DNA of 64,000 bases from Paenibacillus aestuarii (lineage in GTDB: Bacteria; Bacillota; Bacilli; Paenibacillales; NBRC-103111), in the NCBI RefSeq assembly GCF_027789125.1, contig NZ_JAQFVF010000080.1, positions 216,994-280,993 of the forward strand, written 5' to 3'. The position numbers and the translations under genes were made by a program. The notes under the pieces are model-generated. The model saw only the letters and a program-made list of their open reading frames with translations, was not told the DNA's origin and did not search any database. Shown here in pieces: positions 28,473 through 37,705 of this stretch (positions are counted from its first letter, which is position 1; each line of letters begins with the position of its first letter).

Positions 28473-29587
28473 TCGGCAACTCCAATATTTCTAATGACAA
28501 CTGTAGGAGAATAATTTACGGTTGCTTCAGAGAAAGTTTTTACCCAGTGTTCTTCTACCTTCATCCAGTTTTTGTAGTCGTATGCCGACACATAAATCCC
28601 GAAACCAAAGGGATCGATTTGATGCACTTGAGCTTTCTTAATTAAAGCCTCACATTGTTTTTTCAGCTCTTGCTCAATGGCTTGTGCCAATGTTTTACTT
28701 TTCTTCTTCATGTCAAAGGTAAACATACGCTCCGTTAATTCGATCACAACCTTCATCTGGATATCGATCGTTAGATGGCTTTTATCAAATATTGGTTTGA
28801 AGTTAACATTTATTTTTCTAATATTGAAACTCGCATAGGACATTTCTTCATCCGTAAGAGATATCTCGCGAGGAATGTGTACAGTCAACGGTATAGGTTT
28901 CTTCGTATTGCGCTGCAACAAGAGCAAGAGTGAACTTTCTTGATTATTCAAAGAAGCAGCGTAGGTACCATCTTTATGTAATAGCGCGGTCCCTGAAATA
29001 ACAAGTTCATTCTTCTCTGTTTTCATTTCTGGTAAGCTTGGCGTTATTCGGCTATCCTTCATCTGTTGATGGAATTGTTGCAGTGTAGTGATCACGGAAA
29101 TTCTGCTTTGATAAGTGCTTTCCACCAATTGCTTGATTACACCGCCCAATGCGCCTTTATCGCTCATATTCGTATACATCACATCTTTCACACTTCCATC
29201 AACCACAATCATATTTGCATTCGTTTCATTTTTGGGATCGCGGTAGAAGACATCCAAATAAGGTAATACATTGGTCTGCATCAGCAAGTTTTTTCCAATC
29301 ATTATATTTTGCAATTTTCCAGTTACAATATTACCGTTTATTTTCTGCCCCAATATGATTCTAGATTCACGCATGGTATCTGCAGTTGCGGCTGTGATTT
29401 TATATTTATCCTTAGCTTCTTTACTGAAGACAGTAGATGACGAGTACGCGGCCAATTTCTTTTCCTCATCAATATCTATGCCTACAGCAATAATAAACCG
29501 TTGTGTCTCTATATAAACTTGCTTACCGCACCCAGCGATGACAAATAATGCTACCCAAGTGATGACAATGCCGCGCCATTTCTTCAT
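28469..29587 (-). CDS. Ger(x)C-family germinant-receptor lipoprotein (first copy)
   Basis: 372 residues with a lipoprotein signal ending IAGC (Cys20). It has the same architecture as the downstream copy, including ALLHKDGTYAASLNNQESSLLLLLQRNTKK and a C-terminal EQELKKQCEALIKKAQVHQIDPFGFG. It overlaps both neighbouring permease genes by four bases, so the whole operon is translationally coupled. Confidence 0.92.
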   Translation of the reverse strand: MKKWRGIVITWVALFVIAGCGKQVYIETQRFIIAVGIDIDEEKKLAAYSSSTVFSKEAKDKYKITAATADTMRESRIILGQKINGNIVTGKLQNIMIGKNLLMQTNVLPYLDVFYRDPKNETNANMIVVDGSVKDVMYTNMSDKGALGGVIKQLVESTYQSRISVITTLQQFHQQMKDSRITPSLPEMKTEKNELVISGTALLHKDGTYAASLNNQESSLLLLLQRNTKKPIPLTVHIPREISLTDEEMSYASFNIRKINVNFKPIFDKSHLTIDIQMKVVIELTERMFTFDMKKKSKTLAQAIEQELKKQCEALIKKAQVHQIDPFGFGIYVSAYDYKNWMKVEEHWVKTFSEATVNYSPTVVIRNIGVAE

Positions 29588-30684
29588 TGAACCTGTCCCT
29601 TTCTAACTAGTTGAAACAGCCGTCCATAAATCCACAAGCATACAGGGAACACATAGGCGAAACATGTACCTATCTGACCCCACATAACGCCCAATCGAGT
29701 TACTTGGGAAGAAGATGGAGAGAAGAAGAATGAACTTAGGATCAACAGGCCAATGAATATCCGCAAAACATTTCGATGATCCTGCTTGCCGCATAATTGA
29801 CTTATTCCTAGCACAGTTGTATAGAGGTAGGGAATGACCGTTATAAAGAGGATAAGCAGATAGAAAGAAAGAAAAGTGATCTCCAAACGTTCTAGGAACG
29901 GCAATCGGATGCCCTTCAATAAGTTGAGTGTGGGGTAAGCATAATCTTTGATCTCATCCGGAGAAAACTTGATATAACAGATGACTGTAACGGATACGAA
30001 AATAATCATGCTTAACGAGTTTGCAATCACAATTCCTTTCGAAGCGGATTTTTTGTCCTTGAGAAACGGATACAGAATGAAAGCCAATTCAAACCCAAGG
30101 AAAGAAAAGACGGTAGATTTTACAGTAGACAGAATAGGAAGCAAGCCTTCTTTAGCGACTGGAAGAAGGAAAAGCCAGTGAACATCCTTGAGTGTAAACA
30201 ACAAAAAGAAAGGCATCCATATGGAGACTAGAAATATTAACTCTGCGGAGACTCCGATGATCCTAATACCTTGCTTCGCGACCATATAGATGGGAACTAG
30301 AAACAAGACCATCAAGATAAAGTCCTGCATATCAGGTATGATCCATAGCTTAATGATAAAGATCGTTGAAAACATAGCCACGCTTGCTGCAAAAGCCGTA
30401 TACAAAATCCAAAGAACAGATAGACCTCTACCCATCCATTTCCCAAAGTAGGCGGATAAGATCTCAATTAACGTATATCCAGGGTTTTTATCCATAATTT
30501 GAATGACAAATAAGCTTGCCAATATACACAAGATCCAACCCAATAGGATGGAGAGCCAACCATCGGACCCTGCGGATTTAGCTAAATCGCTGGGAAGGGA
30601 TAAGACACCGATTCCAATTTGCGTTTCAGATATGATGAAGATGTATTGTACCAACGTAATTTTATTAAATGAATATTTATTCAT
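29584..30684 (-). CDS. GerB-type germination permease (first copy)
   Basis: 366 residues, about 10 helices, starting ITLVQYIFIISETQIGIGVLSLPSDLAK. It is the B subunit following gerA and is paralogous to 27369-28472. Differences between the two copies are spread throughout the helices, as expected if they recognise different germinants. The start overlaps the GerA stop by four bases. Confidence 0.92.
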   Translation of the reverse strand: MNKYSFNKITLVQYIFIISETQIGIGVLSLPSDLAKSAGSDGWLSILLGWILCILASLFVIQIMDKNPGYTLIEILSAYFGKWMGRGLSVLWILYTAFAASVAMFSTIFIIKLWIIPDMQDFILMVLFLVPIYMVAKQGIRIIGVSAELIFLVSIWMPFFLLFTLKDVHWLFLLPVAKEGLLPILSTVKSTVFSFLGFELAFILYPFLKDKKSASKGIVIANSLSMIIFVSVTVICYIKFSPDEIKDYAYPTLNLLKGIRLPFLERLEITFLSFYLLILFITVIPYLYTTVLGISQLCGKQDHRNVLRIFIGLLILSSFFFSPSSSQVTRLGVMWGQIGTCFAYVFPVCLWIYGRLFQLVRKGQVQ

Positions 30685-32216
30685 GGTTGATCTTCACCTT
30701 CTCTGTTTGCTCCTTGTCTGACAAGTTGAGTGGGATCGGCTGAGAGAGGTCGTTTTTTCATTTTCCACATCGGGATTCTGATCCAAACATCTTTCCAATC
30801 AGACAATCGGATGGGAGCAATGGGGCTTCCGTAGGATAAGCCGAATGACTCCATTGAAATCAGGTGAGCCCCGATAATCATGAGCCCAATCACAATGCCC
30901 ACCATACCGAACAACGCGGCCATGAGCATCATTGGAAAACGGAGTAATCGCAGCGAAGAGGACATGTCGAAATCAGGGATAATAAAGGAGGAAATCGCTG
31001 TGATCGCAACAATTATCACCATAATATTACTTACAATCCCCGCTTGGACCGCCGCCTGACCAATGACAATCCCCCCTACGACACCAATCGTTTGTCCAAT
31101 AGGACCCGGAAGACGTAAACCTGCTTCCCGGAGCATCTCTAGCGATATTTCCATCAAAAATGCCTCTATAATCGGAGGAAAAGGCACTCTAGCTCTGGAT
31201 TCCCCGATCGATACCAGCAAATCCAAAGGAAGAACCTCGTAATGAAACGAAACAATGGCGATATAAAAAGCCGATAAAGACATTGTCGTTATTAAGGCTG
31301 TATAGCGCAATAAACGTAAAAAAGAGGCAATGATCCAGCGACTGCTGTAATCATCGACACTTTGGAAGAAGGCCGAAAACGTTACAGGGGCAATAATCAC
31401 ACTAGGTGAATGATCAACAACGATGGCGATCCTCCCTTGCAAAATGTGGGCCGCAGCAGAATCCGGACGTTCCGTCATCATTAACTGTGGAAACAGACTT
31501 ATCGGATGATCTTCAATAAACTCCGCTAATTCCCCCGTATTTAAAATGGCATCCACATGAATTTGAAGAAGCCGGTCCTCCATTTCTTTCACGAAATCAG
31601 GTTGTACAACATCTTCGAGGTACATCACGGAAACCTTCGTATTTCCCCGAGATCCGACGGAATATTCCTTGATTTTCAGCTCGTGATTAGGAAGATACCG
31701 CCTGATTAGGGCAATATTCTGCCCTGCAGTCTCAACAAATCCTTGATGTGCCCCTTTTAATGTCGATTCGATTTGCGGCTCTTTAATCGCTCTTTGAGGC
31801 CAGCCTTGCGTATCCAATACTAGCGCGCGTGTCTGCCCATCAATAAATAGGATACTTTCACCTTGGAAAATCGAGGATTCGATATCTGACCATAACGATA
31901 CAACTTTTGTTTTTGCAACCGTAATGGAAGAATTCCAAATATCGTTAACCGTCTCAACTTCATTCATTAGCGGATCTAAGATATTATCATTAATAGCTGT
32001 TTTATCAATTAACCCATCCATGTAAACAAGCAGAGCTTTGTCCCCTGTTCTTAATTGAAACTGATGAGTAACAAGGTCTGGAGCATGGGTAAATAATGCT
32101 TGCAGTGTAAGCTGATTATCTTCAAGGACGCCTGATATTTGCTGATTTGGCTGAAAGGACGGCTTCATATTGGGCGCTAATTTCGTTCCTTTTAACCATC
32201 TCCGAATTGTCCCCAT
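30681..32216 (-). CDS. GerA/KA-type germinant-receptor A subunit
   Basis: 511 residues from the ATG at 32216 (GGTGGTGAAAGG upstream). A longer frame to 32330 would begin inside the hairpin at 32310-32334 and is unlikely. It has a soluble N-terminal half and 4-5 helices in the C-terminal half. Family signatures are GDKALLVYMDGLID, EDHPISLFPQLMMTERPDSAAAHILQGRIAIVVDHSP, FPPIIEAFLMEISLEMLREAGLRLPGPIGQTIGVVGGIVIGQAAVQAG and SPIAPIRLSDWKD. It is the first gene of the A-B-C-B-C operon and acts in the spore inner membrane. Confidence 0.93.
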   Translation of the reverse strand: MGTIRRWLKGTKLAPNMKPSFQPNQQISGVLEDNQLTLQALFTHAPDLVTHQFQLRTGDKALLVYMDGLIDKTAINDNILDPLMNEVETVNDIWNSSITVAKTKVVSLWSDIESSIFQGESILFIDGQTRALVLDTQGWPQRAIKEPQIESTLKGAHQGFVETAGQNIALIRRYLPNHELKIKEYSVGSRGNTKVSVMYLEDVVQPDFVKEMEDRLLQIHVDAILNTGELAEFIEDHPISLFPQLMMTERPDSAAAHILQGRIAIVVDHSPSVIIAPVTFSAFFQSVDDYSSRWIIASFLRLLRYTALITTMSLSAFYIAIVSFHYEVLPLDLLVSIGESRARVPFPPIIEAFLMEISLEMLREAGLRLPGPIGQTIGVVGGIVIGQAAVQAGIVSNIMVIIVAITAISSFIIPDFDMSSSLRLLRFPMMLMAALFGMVGIVIGLMIIGAHLISMESFGLSYGSPIAPIRLSDWKDVWIRIPMWKMKKRPLSADPTQLVRQGANREGEDQP

Positions 32217-32309
32217 CCTTTCACCACCATTCCATGATCCTGTACTCAAACTTTTCCCACAAATAGGTAAAATTATTCGGAAATCAACGTCATCAACAAA
32301 TGCAAGAAG

Positions 32310-32334
32310 CCATTTGGATGTATCATCCAAATGG
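32310..32334 (-). terminator. Hairpin after the orphan YesN-like gene
   Basis: CCATTTGGATG pairs perfectly with CATCCAAATGG around a 3-base loop, 12 bases past the stop at 32346. The tail on the minus strand is only moderately T-rich, so some read-through into the germination operon is possible. Confidence 0.5.
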
Positions 32335-32345
32335 CCGTCGAATTC

Positions 32346-33893
32346 TTAATCAAGACTTTCCTTATAAAACTTCGGACTTACACCAGTAACTCTCTTAAAT
32401 ACCCGACTGAAGTGCTCCGGATTCGTATACCCGATCTTTTCAGACAGATCCATGATCTTATATCCCATTTTTAGCAACCGTTTGGACTCTTCGATGCGCA
32501 ATTTCGTTACGTATTGTGTAAAGCACTCGCCGACATTCTGTGTAAATATCCTGCTTAAATAAGTTTCTGTGACCCCAACCCACTGGCTAACCATACCTAG
32601 ACTCAATTCCTCACAATAATGCTGGTGTATGAATTCTCTCGCCTTCTCAACGATACTATGGGACGAATTGATTTTTGGGCTAAGCTCATGAATAAAATGA
32701 TAAATATCCGAACAAACCTGCTTGATCCATTGCAACGTATCCACAAGAGTATGAAAGTCTTTCAACTGTTCGAAAGGATTACTGCGGTCAAACACGCCGC
32801 CCCATCGAACTTCATGGGCATATAGCAAGGAGCTAAGCTCCCATAGGAAATCCGTGAACAGCAGCCTAGTCTCATGAACTTCGGATCTTACATTTTCTTC
32901 CAATATCTTCATACATAGGTCAAATTCAAGCTCCCATTGCATTTCATTCTTCAGTTGAAGCAATCGTACGATCTCAGCGCTTTTGGCTTTTAGGGTCATT
33001 CGCAGATCAGCGCTAATCTGCATGCATGTTTTCATTGCACTCTCTGGATAGAAGAACCTGCCATACCCTTCGAAAAAGGACAAAGCAACTAGGCTTCGCG
33101 CCTGATTCAGTAATCTTAGCCAATGCTTTCTGCCATCCAGTATCTCGCTGATTCCCATTGCTACACGAACATTCATACACTGCTCAAGTCTTGTCTTGAT
33201 TATAGAGAGCGTAGTGTGAATAAGTTCACGAATCGCCATTTCACTTCTGAGCTGTTGAACCGTTAACAGGATGAATATTTCGTTCGCGTCCTCACAATAA
33301 ACGAAATGTTTAAATAATGCCGAGTTCATCTCTGTCTGTATCGTCTGCTTCATCAGCTTTTTCGAAATCATCTTCGCTGAGCTTGAAATCGACACCGCAA
33401 CAGCCACTTGATTGCTCTCCCCCAGCCAATTACACACTTCATCAACGATTCGGTAATACTCCATCCCATCCGCTTGAATACCTTCGCTAAAAAGCCCGGC
33501 GATCACATGATCTGGATCAGAGTTTACTTCTTTCACAGGGTATGTCATTTGCATATCATTCGAGACATCGAGCTCTTTTAACTTATGCCGGACTTTTTGC
33601 AGCACAGGCAAAATGTGCGATTCATCCATATCTACTATTACAATATAATCATAGGCTCCAAGCAAAAAGGCTTCACAAACATAACTACAATCACGATATG
33701 CGCTTAGGACGATTGGAATTGGTTGCTTCATCAGCAAAATATCGATATCATTTCTCTCTTGCAAAACAGCCAATGCTTCTGCTCCATCACTTACTTCTGC
33801 AACAATCTCCATATCAAGTTCTTTCCATACAAACATTTGATGTATAGTCGATCTCATAAGAGGCTCATCGTCTACAATCATGACTCTATACAA
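32346..33893 (-). CDS. Orphan YesN-like AraC regulator lacking the phosphorylation site
   Basis: 515 residues. The receiver domain starts normally (MYRVMIVDDEPLMR), but NDIDILLM runs straight into KQPIPIVLSAYRD. Compared with the intact receiver at 7259, about 20 residues are missing, including the phospho-acceptor Asp and the MPVMDG-type loop. The conserved Lys (DYIMKA there) reads DYIVIV here. The C-terminal AraC HTH is complete (LGMVSQWVGVTETYLSRIFTQ; IMDLSEKIGYTNPEHFSRVFKRVTGVSPKFYK). No kinase gene is adjacent. It may work without phosphorylation or be a gene in decay, although its frame is intact. Confidence 0.8.
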   Translation of the reverse strand: MYRVMIVDDEPLMRSTIHQMFVWKELDMEIVAEVSDGAEALAVLQERNDIDILLMKQPIPIVLSAYRDCSYVCEAFLLGAYDYIVIVDMDESHILPVLQKVRHKLKELDVSNDMQMTYPVKEVNSDPDHVIAGLFSEGIQADGMEYYRIVDEVCNWLGESNQVAVAVSISSSAKMISKKLMKQTIQTEMNSALFKHFVYCEDANEIFILLTVQQLRSEMAIRELIHTTLSIIKTRLEQCMNVRVAMGISEILDGRKHWLRLLNQARSLVALSFFEGYGRFFYPESAMKTCMQISADLRMTLKAKSAEIVRLLQLKNEMQWELEFDLCMKILEENVRSEVHETRLLFTDFLWELSSLLYAHEVRWGGVFDRSNPFEQLKDFHTLVDTLQWIKQVCSDIYHFIHELSPKINSSHSIVEKAREFIHQHYCEELSLGMVSQWVGVTETYLSRIFTQNVGECFTQYVTKLRIEESKRLLKMGYKIMDLSEKIGYTNPEHFSRVFKRVTGVSPKFYKESLD

Positions 33894-33997
33894 GCATCCA
33901 TCATTCCTTTAAATATATACTTATGGAAAAGGATATAATAGCGATTGCACTAAGATTTGTGAAACAAATCCCCCCGCACATCACACGACTTCCGCTG

Positions 33998-34741
33998 TTA
34001 AGGTTCCCCTTGGATAATGTCCACTGAGGAGCTAGTGCCGATCCTTGTCGCTCCGGCAGCCAACATGGCACGTGCATCCTTGTTATTCTTTATCGCTCCC
34101 GAGGCCTTTACGCCCATAGTAGGACCTACTGCCGTACGCATCAATATGATATCTTCTACTATAGCGCCCCCACCGCAAAATCCAGTTGATGTTTCAACGA
34201 AGTCAGCACCCGCTGTCTTCGCTAAGAGGCAAGCAGCTATCTTTTCTTCTTCCGCCAATAAAGCCGTCTCCAGAATCACCTTCACGATGGCTTTGCCGTC
34301 TGCCACTCTAACGACTCCGCGAATATCTTCATATACGGACATGTAATCTCCCGACTTAAGCTGTCCAATCGGAAGGACCATATCAACCTCGGTCGCTCCA
34401 TCAGTCAAAGCATTCGCCGCCTCAATAACTTTCAATGCAGGCGCTGAAGCTCCCAGTGGAAAACCAATGACCGTACATACCTTAACCGTACTGCCTGCCA
34501 GCTTCTCAGCTGCAAGCCTCACATAAAGGGGATTCACGCATACGGATACGAATCCCCACTCCGCGGCTTCCTCACACAACTTAATAATTTGTTCGGGGGT
34601 AGCTTCGGGCTTCAATAATGTGTGATCAATGAAAGAAGCCATCTGCTCCGGAGGAAAGGAGGCCAGGTCCCCCTCCTCCACTTTCTTGGATTCGATAATC
34701 GGTACAAGTTTATTCTTAATCGCTTCGATTTGATGGTGCAT
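33998..34741 (-). CDS. deoC: Deoxyribose-phosphate aldolase
   Basis: 247 residues. It splits deoxyribose 5-phosphate to acetaldehyde and glyceraldehyde 3-phosphate, the last step of the DeoD-DeoB-DeoC route. Class I aldolase features are IDHTLLKPEATPEQI, the early Asp in EVDMVLPIG, the Schiff-base Lys in VKVILETALL, and VKASGAI. AAGGAGAAGAAGTTAACC precedes the ATG. It lies 10 kb from deoB and deoD, so the pathway genes are not one operon here. Confidence 0.95.
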   Translation of the reverse strand: MHHQIEAIKNKLVPIIESKKVEEGDLASFPPEQMASFIDHTLLKPEATPEQIIKLCEEAAEWGFVSVCVNPLYVRLAAEKLAGSTVKVCTVIGFPLGASAPALKVIEAANALTDGATEVDMVLPIGQLKSGDYMSVYEDIRGVVRVADGKAIVKVILETALLAEEEKIAACLLAKTAGADFVETSTGFCGGGAIVEDIILMRTAVGPTMGVKASGAIKNNKDARAMLAAGATRIGTSSSVDIIQGEP

Positions 34742-34895
34742 GGTTAACTTCTTCTCCTTATTATGTGATTCGATAAGAGCATCAAATCGCCGACCTCAAC
34801 ATTCATATTCACTCCGCCAACTATGCACAAAGTGCCAAATTTTTGTCAGCTACTACACTACTCTACTCAGAAAATGCAGTGCACATCCCCCGATT

Positions 34896-35654
34896 CTATC
34901 TCTCAAGGGAGCACTCATTAATAAAGCTCTCAAAAAGGACGGAGTGATTTACTTTGTTTTTCTGCATCATCTCAGGGTGCCATTGAACACCAACTATAAA
35001 TCTCTCACCTGGAATTTCAATAGCCTCAATGACATCATCTTCAGCTCTTGCAGCTACTACTAAATTTTTGCCTAAATTTTTAACTGCTTGATGATGGAAG
35101 CTATTGATTCCTATACTGTTACTTGCAAAAATTTTTGCAAGTCTACTGTTTGTCTCCAAATTTACTTTTTGAGAAATATGCTCGATAGGGTATGACAATA
35201 AGAAGTGCTCATTTTTTGTAACGCCATCTTTAGTAAGATCTTGATGCAATGTGCCGCCAAGAGCCACGTTCAGCACTTGACAACCTCTACAAATTCCCAA
35301 AATCGGCATTTGATAATTCTCCAATGCCGATTTGATTAGTGCTAAATCAGTACGGTCCCTTTTCACAGAAACCTCTCCAACAGCACTTGAAGGGATTTCG
35401 TTAAAACAAAGTGGGCTCACATCATTTCCGCCAGTAAAAAGAATTCCATCAAGCTTCGCAAGAATAGGAAGGATTGTTTCTGGATTTTCAACGACTGGCA
35501 AAATCACTGGAATCCCTCCAGCTTTCTCAATGGCTTGAATATAGTCGTCTGCAAGAAGCTGCCATTCCTGGCTTGGTGCGCCAAGGTGAGACACAACCCC
35601 AATTTGTCCATTGGGACTAAAGCTACAACTAATCCCGATTATCGGTTTTTTCAT
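34896..35654 (-). CDS. Class I glutamine amidotransferase-like hydrolase (peptidase C26, PuuD-like)
   Basis: 253 residues from the ATG at 35654 (GAAGGAGATTTA upstream); a longer frame would overlap brnQ. The catalytic triad is Cys in LGICRGCQVLNVALGG with His and Glu in VQWHPE. The family includes gamma-glutamyl-GABA hydrolases. It is the last gene of the unit gntR-brnQ-puuD-like, so it may process a gamma-glutamyl or other amino-acid conjugate imported or made with the BrnQ substrate; this is inference. Confidence 0.85.
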   Translation of the reverse strand: MKKPIIGISCSFSPNGQIGVVSHLGAPSQEWQLLADDYIQAIEKAGGIPVILPVVENPETILPILAKLDGILFTGGNDVSPLCFNEIPSSAVGEVSVKRDRTDLALIKSALENYQMPILGICRGCQVLNVALGGTLHQDLTKDGVTKNEHFLLSYPIEHISQKVNLETNSRLAKIFASNSIGINSFHHQAVKNLGKNLVVAARAEDDVIEAIEIPGERFIVGVQWHPEMMQKNKVNHSVLFESFINECSLER

Positions 35655-35682
35655 TAAATCTCCTTCTTTCAATTCGTGTAAA

Positions 35683-36993
35683 CTATGCTGCAATACTACT
35701 GCTATGATCTTTAACGACGATTTTATAAATGATAGTTCCCGCAATAAAACCTATGATCGCCGGTATTAACCATGTGAAACCTTGAGAACTGAAAGGTATT
35801 TTTGCCACAAATGAGTTAAAGGCATCAGATTTAATACCCATTGCATTAAAAGCATCATTTAAACTAAAGATGAATGTGAAACATACTGTTCCAATATAAG
35901 ACCCTTTATTTGGCATATATTTCGTAAACAATCCTAAAATAACGAGCGAAATCGAAATTGGGTACAATGCAAGGAAGATAGGTGCAGCAGCTGAAATAAG
36001 TGCATCCACTTTAACATTTGCAAAAATTGCACTTATCAATGCATTAATAGCCACCCAGGTCGTATAAGAAATTTTATTCTTTGTTAGGTCTGTCAAGAAG
36101 TCACTAGTCCCACTTGTCAATCCGATTGCTGTAACCAAGCAAGCTAGTAAAACACAAAGTGCAAGTAGTGTCAGGCCGCCTTGTCCCATCAATTTTTGCA
36201 TCAAATCTACTAACAACCTAGTTCTTTCAATACTATTGTTTGGAATGACTTGGCTGCCGCATGATCCAAGATAGAGCAATCCTCCGTAAATGACGAAAAG
36301 TCCAAGACCAGCAACAGCAGAAACATAGATTGTAATTTTCTTCAATTCTTTTCCCGCGTATCCTTTGGCACGGATTGCTGCGATGATAATATTCGCAACG
36401 AGCAACCCAGTCAATACATCGGCTGTTTGATAGGATTGAACAAAGGCATTCAAAAATGGTTGTGCTAAATGGGTTGAAATTGGCTTCCCAATAGGAGAGA
36501 AAATGGCAACGACAACGATTACTAGTAGCAATCCTATTTTAAAAGGCGAGAGGAATTTTCCAATTTTGTCAATAACCTTTGCTCTATTAGCAGAAACTAA
36601 AAACACAATAGCAAAGAAAAGGATGCTGAATAAGAGTGTGGGAAAACTAGGGAAAAATGGTTTAATAGCAATTTCATAGCTAGTTGCAGCAGTTCGCGGA
36701 ACATTGATGAAAGTTCCAATGACGATCATGATGAGTGTGCAAAACACTTTATAAAACCAAGGTGCTATCGGCTTTGTTAATTCAGCGAATGTTCCTCCGC
36801 CAGCAGATACAGCTACAATTCCCAATACCGGTAAAATTACACCTGTAATTGTCATACCCAATAACGCCGGGACCCATTCTGTTCCCGAAGTAAAGCCAAT
36901 AAAGGGGGGGAAAATAAGATTTCCTGCTCCAAAGAATATTGCAAATGTGGCAAATCCAATTACAATACTATCGATTAAAGTTTTATTCTTCAT
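35683..36993 (-). CDS. brnQ: Branched-chain amino acid transporter of the LIVCS family
   Basis: 436 residues with about 12 helices. The family signature GFATFAIFFGAGNLIFPPFIG is near the N-terminus; TSGTSDFLTDL and the C-terminal FTWLIPAIIGFIAGTIIYK also fit. It is a Na+- or H+-coupled importer of leucine, isoleucine and valine in characterised members. It lies 51 bases downstream of the GntR gene on the same strand. Confidence 0.9.
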   Translation of the reverse strand: MKNKTLIDSIVIGFATFAIFFGAGNLIFPPFIGFTSGTEWVPALLGMTITGVILPVLGIVAVSAGGGTFAELTKPIAPWFYKVFCTLIMIVIGTFINVPRTAATSYEIAIKPFFPSFPTLLFSILFFAIVFLVSANRAKVIDKIGKFLSPFKIGLLLVIVVVAIFSPIGKPISTHLAQPFLNAFVQSYQTADVLTGLLVANIIIAAIRAKGYAGKELKKITIYVSAVAGLGLFVIYGGLLYLGSCGSQVIPNNSIERTRLLVDLMQKLMGQGGLTLLALCVLLACLVTAIGLTSGTSDFLTDLTKNKISYTTWVAINALISAIFANVKVDALISAAAPIFLALYPISISLVILGLFTKYMPNKGSYIGTVCFTFIFSLNDAFNAMGIKSDAFNSFVAKIPFSSQGFTWLIPAIIGFIAGTIIYKIVVKDHSSSIAA

Positions 36994-37044
36994 AGCTTCC
37001 TCCTAGATTAGCTCATTATAAAGAGAAACCCGCTATTTCAAAAA

Positions 37045-37656
37045 CTACCCATTTAGAATATGTGCTTCTAACTCTTTAATCGCTTGGCTAATGTCCTTTG
37101 ATTTAATTGCCTCGATGATTTGTTCATGTTCCTTTACATATCTGGAAATTTGATAATCTTTTCTACGAAAATAATAGGGGTTACTAAATAATCTTTCTCG
37201 GATGTTAGAAAGTGTTTGAATAAATAAGGAGTTTCCGTAAACTTCAGTAAGTTGAAGATGAAAAGCAGAGTCCAATTTCAAGAACTGAACTAGATCTTTG
37301 TTTTCAACACATTTTTTCTGTTCTTGAATGATTTCCTCAAGGATCTCCATTTGTTCCGCAGTCATCAGTTCAACTACTTTTGGAATGATAAAAGTTTCTA
37401 TCGCTAAACGCAGTTCATACATTTCTTCTAGCTCTCGGACATTCAGTCCCAAAATTTGAATGCCATGCTTCGAAATAATTTTTACAAATCCTTCATTTTG
37501 TAACCTTTGCAAAGCGGTTATTATCGGTGTTCTACTTATCCCAAGCTCAGCTGCTAACTGATTTTGAGAAGTGAACCCGCTTTCCAAAAAATCACCTCTA
37601 ATAATTTTGTTTTTAATTTCAATATACGCTGTTTCTTGAAGTGTTTTTTCTTTCAA
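37045..37656 (-). CDS. GntR-family regulator, FCD (FadR-like) type
   Basis: 203 residues. The TTG start is supported by AGGAGGGG eight bases upstream. The N-terminal winged HTH is at about 8-70 (TSQNQLAAELGISRTPIITALQRLQNEGFVKII) and the FCD ligand-binding domain at about 80-200, with metal-type His in DSAFHLQL and VKEHEQIIEAI. It probably controls itself, brnQ and the hydrolase gene, using the palindrome just upstream. Confidence 0.88.
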   Translation of the reverse strand: MKEKTLQETAYIEIKNKIIRGDFLESGFTSQNQLAAELGISRTPIITALQRLQNEGFVKIISKHGIQILGLNVRELEEMYELRLAIETFIIPKVVELMTAEQMEILEEIIQEQKKCVENKDLVQFLKLDSAFHLQLTEVYGNSLFIQTLSNIRERLFSNPYYFRRKDYQISRYVKEHEQIIEAIKSKDISQAIKELEAHILNG

Positions 37657-37673
37657 TGAAGACCCCTCCTAAT

Positions 37674-37705
37674 TTACACTCAACTTACATGTAAGTTGGG
37701 TGTAA
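37674..37705 (-). promoter_or_regulatory. 32-bp palindrome, probable GntR operator
   Basis: The 32 bases are symmetrical about the point between 37689 and 37690, with CTTACATGTAAG at the centre and one mismatched pair (37680/37699). The palindrome lies 18 bases upstream of the GntR start codon, the usual place for an autoregulatory site of this family. Confidence 0.65.

Noticed and set aside
32217..32330. N-terminal extension of the GerA-type protein to 32330
   Set aside because: The extended start lies inside a terminator-like hairpin; the ATG at 32216 has a better binding site and gives the normal GerA start.
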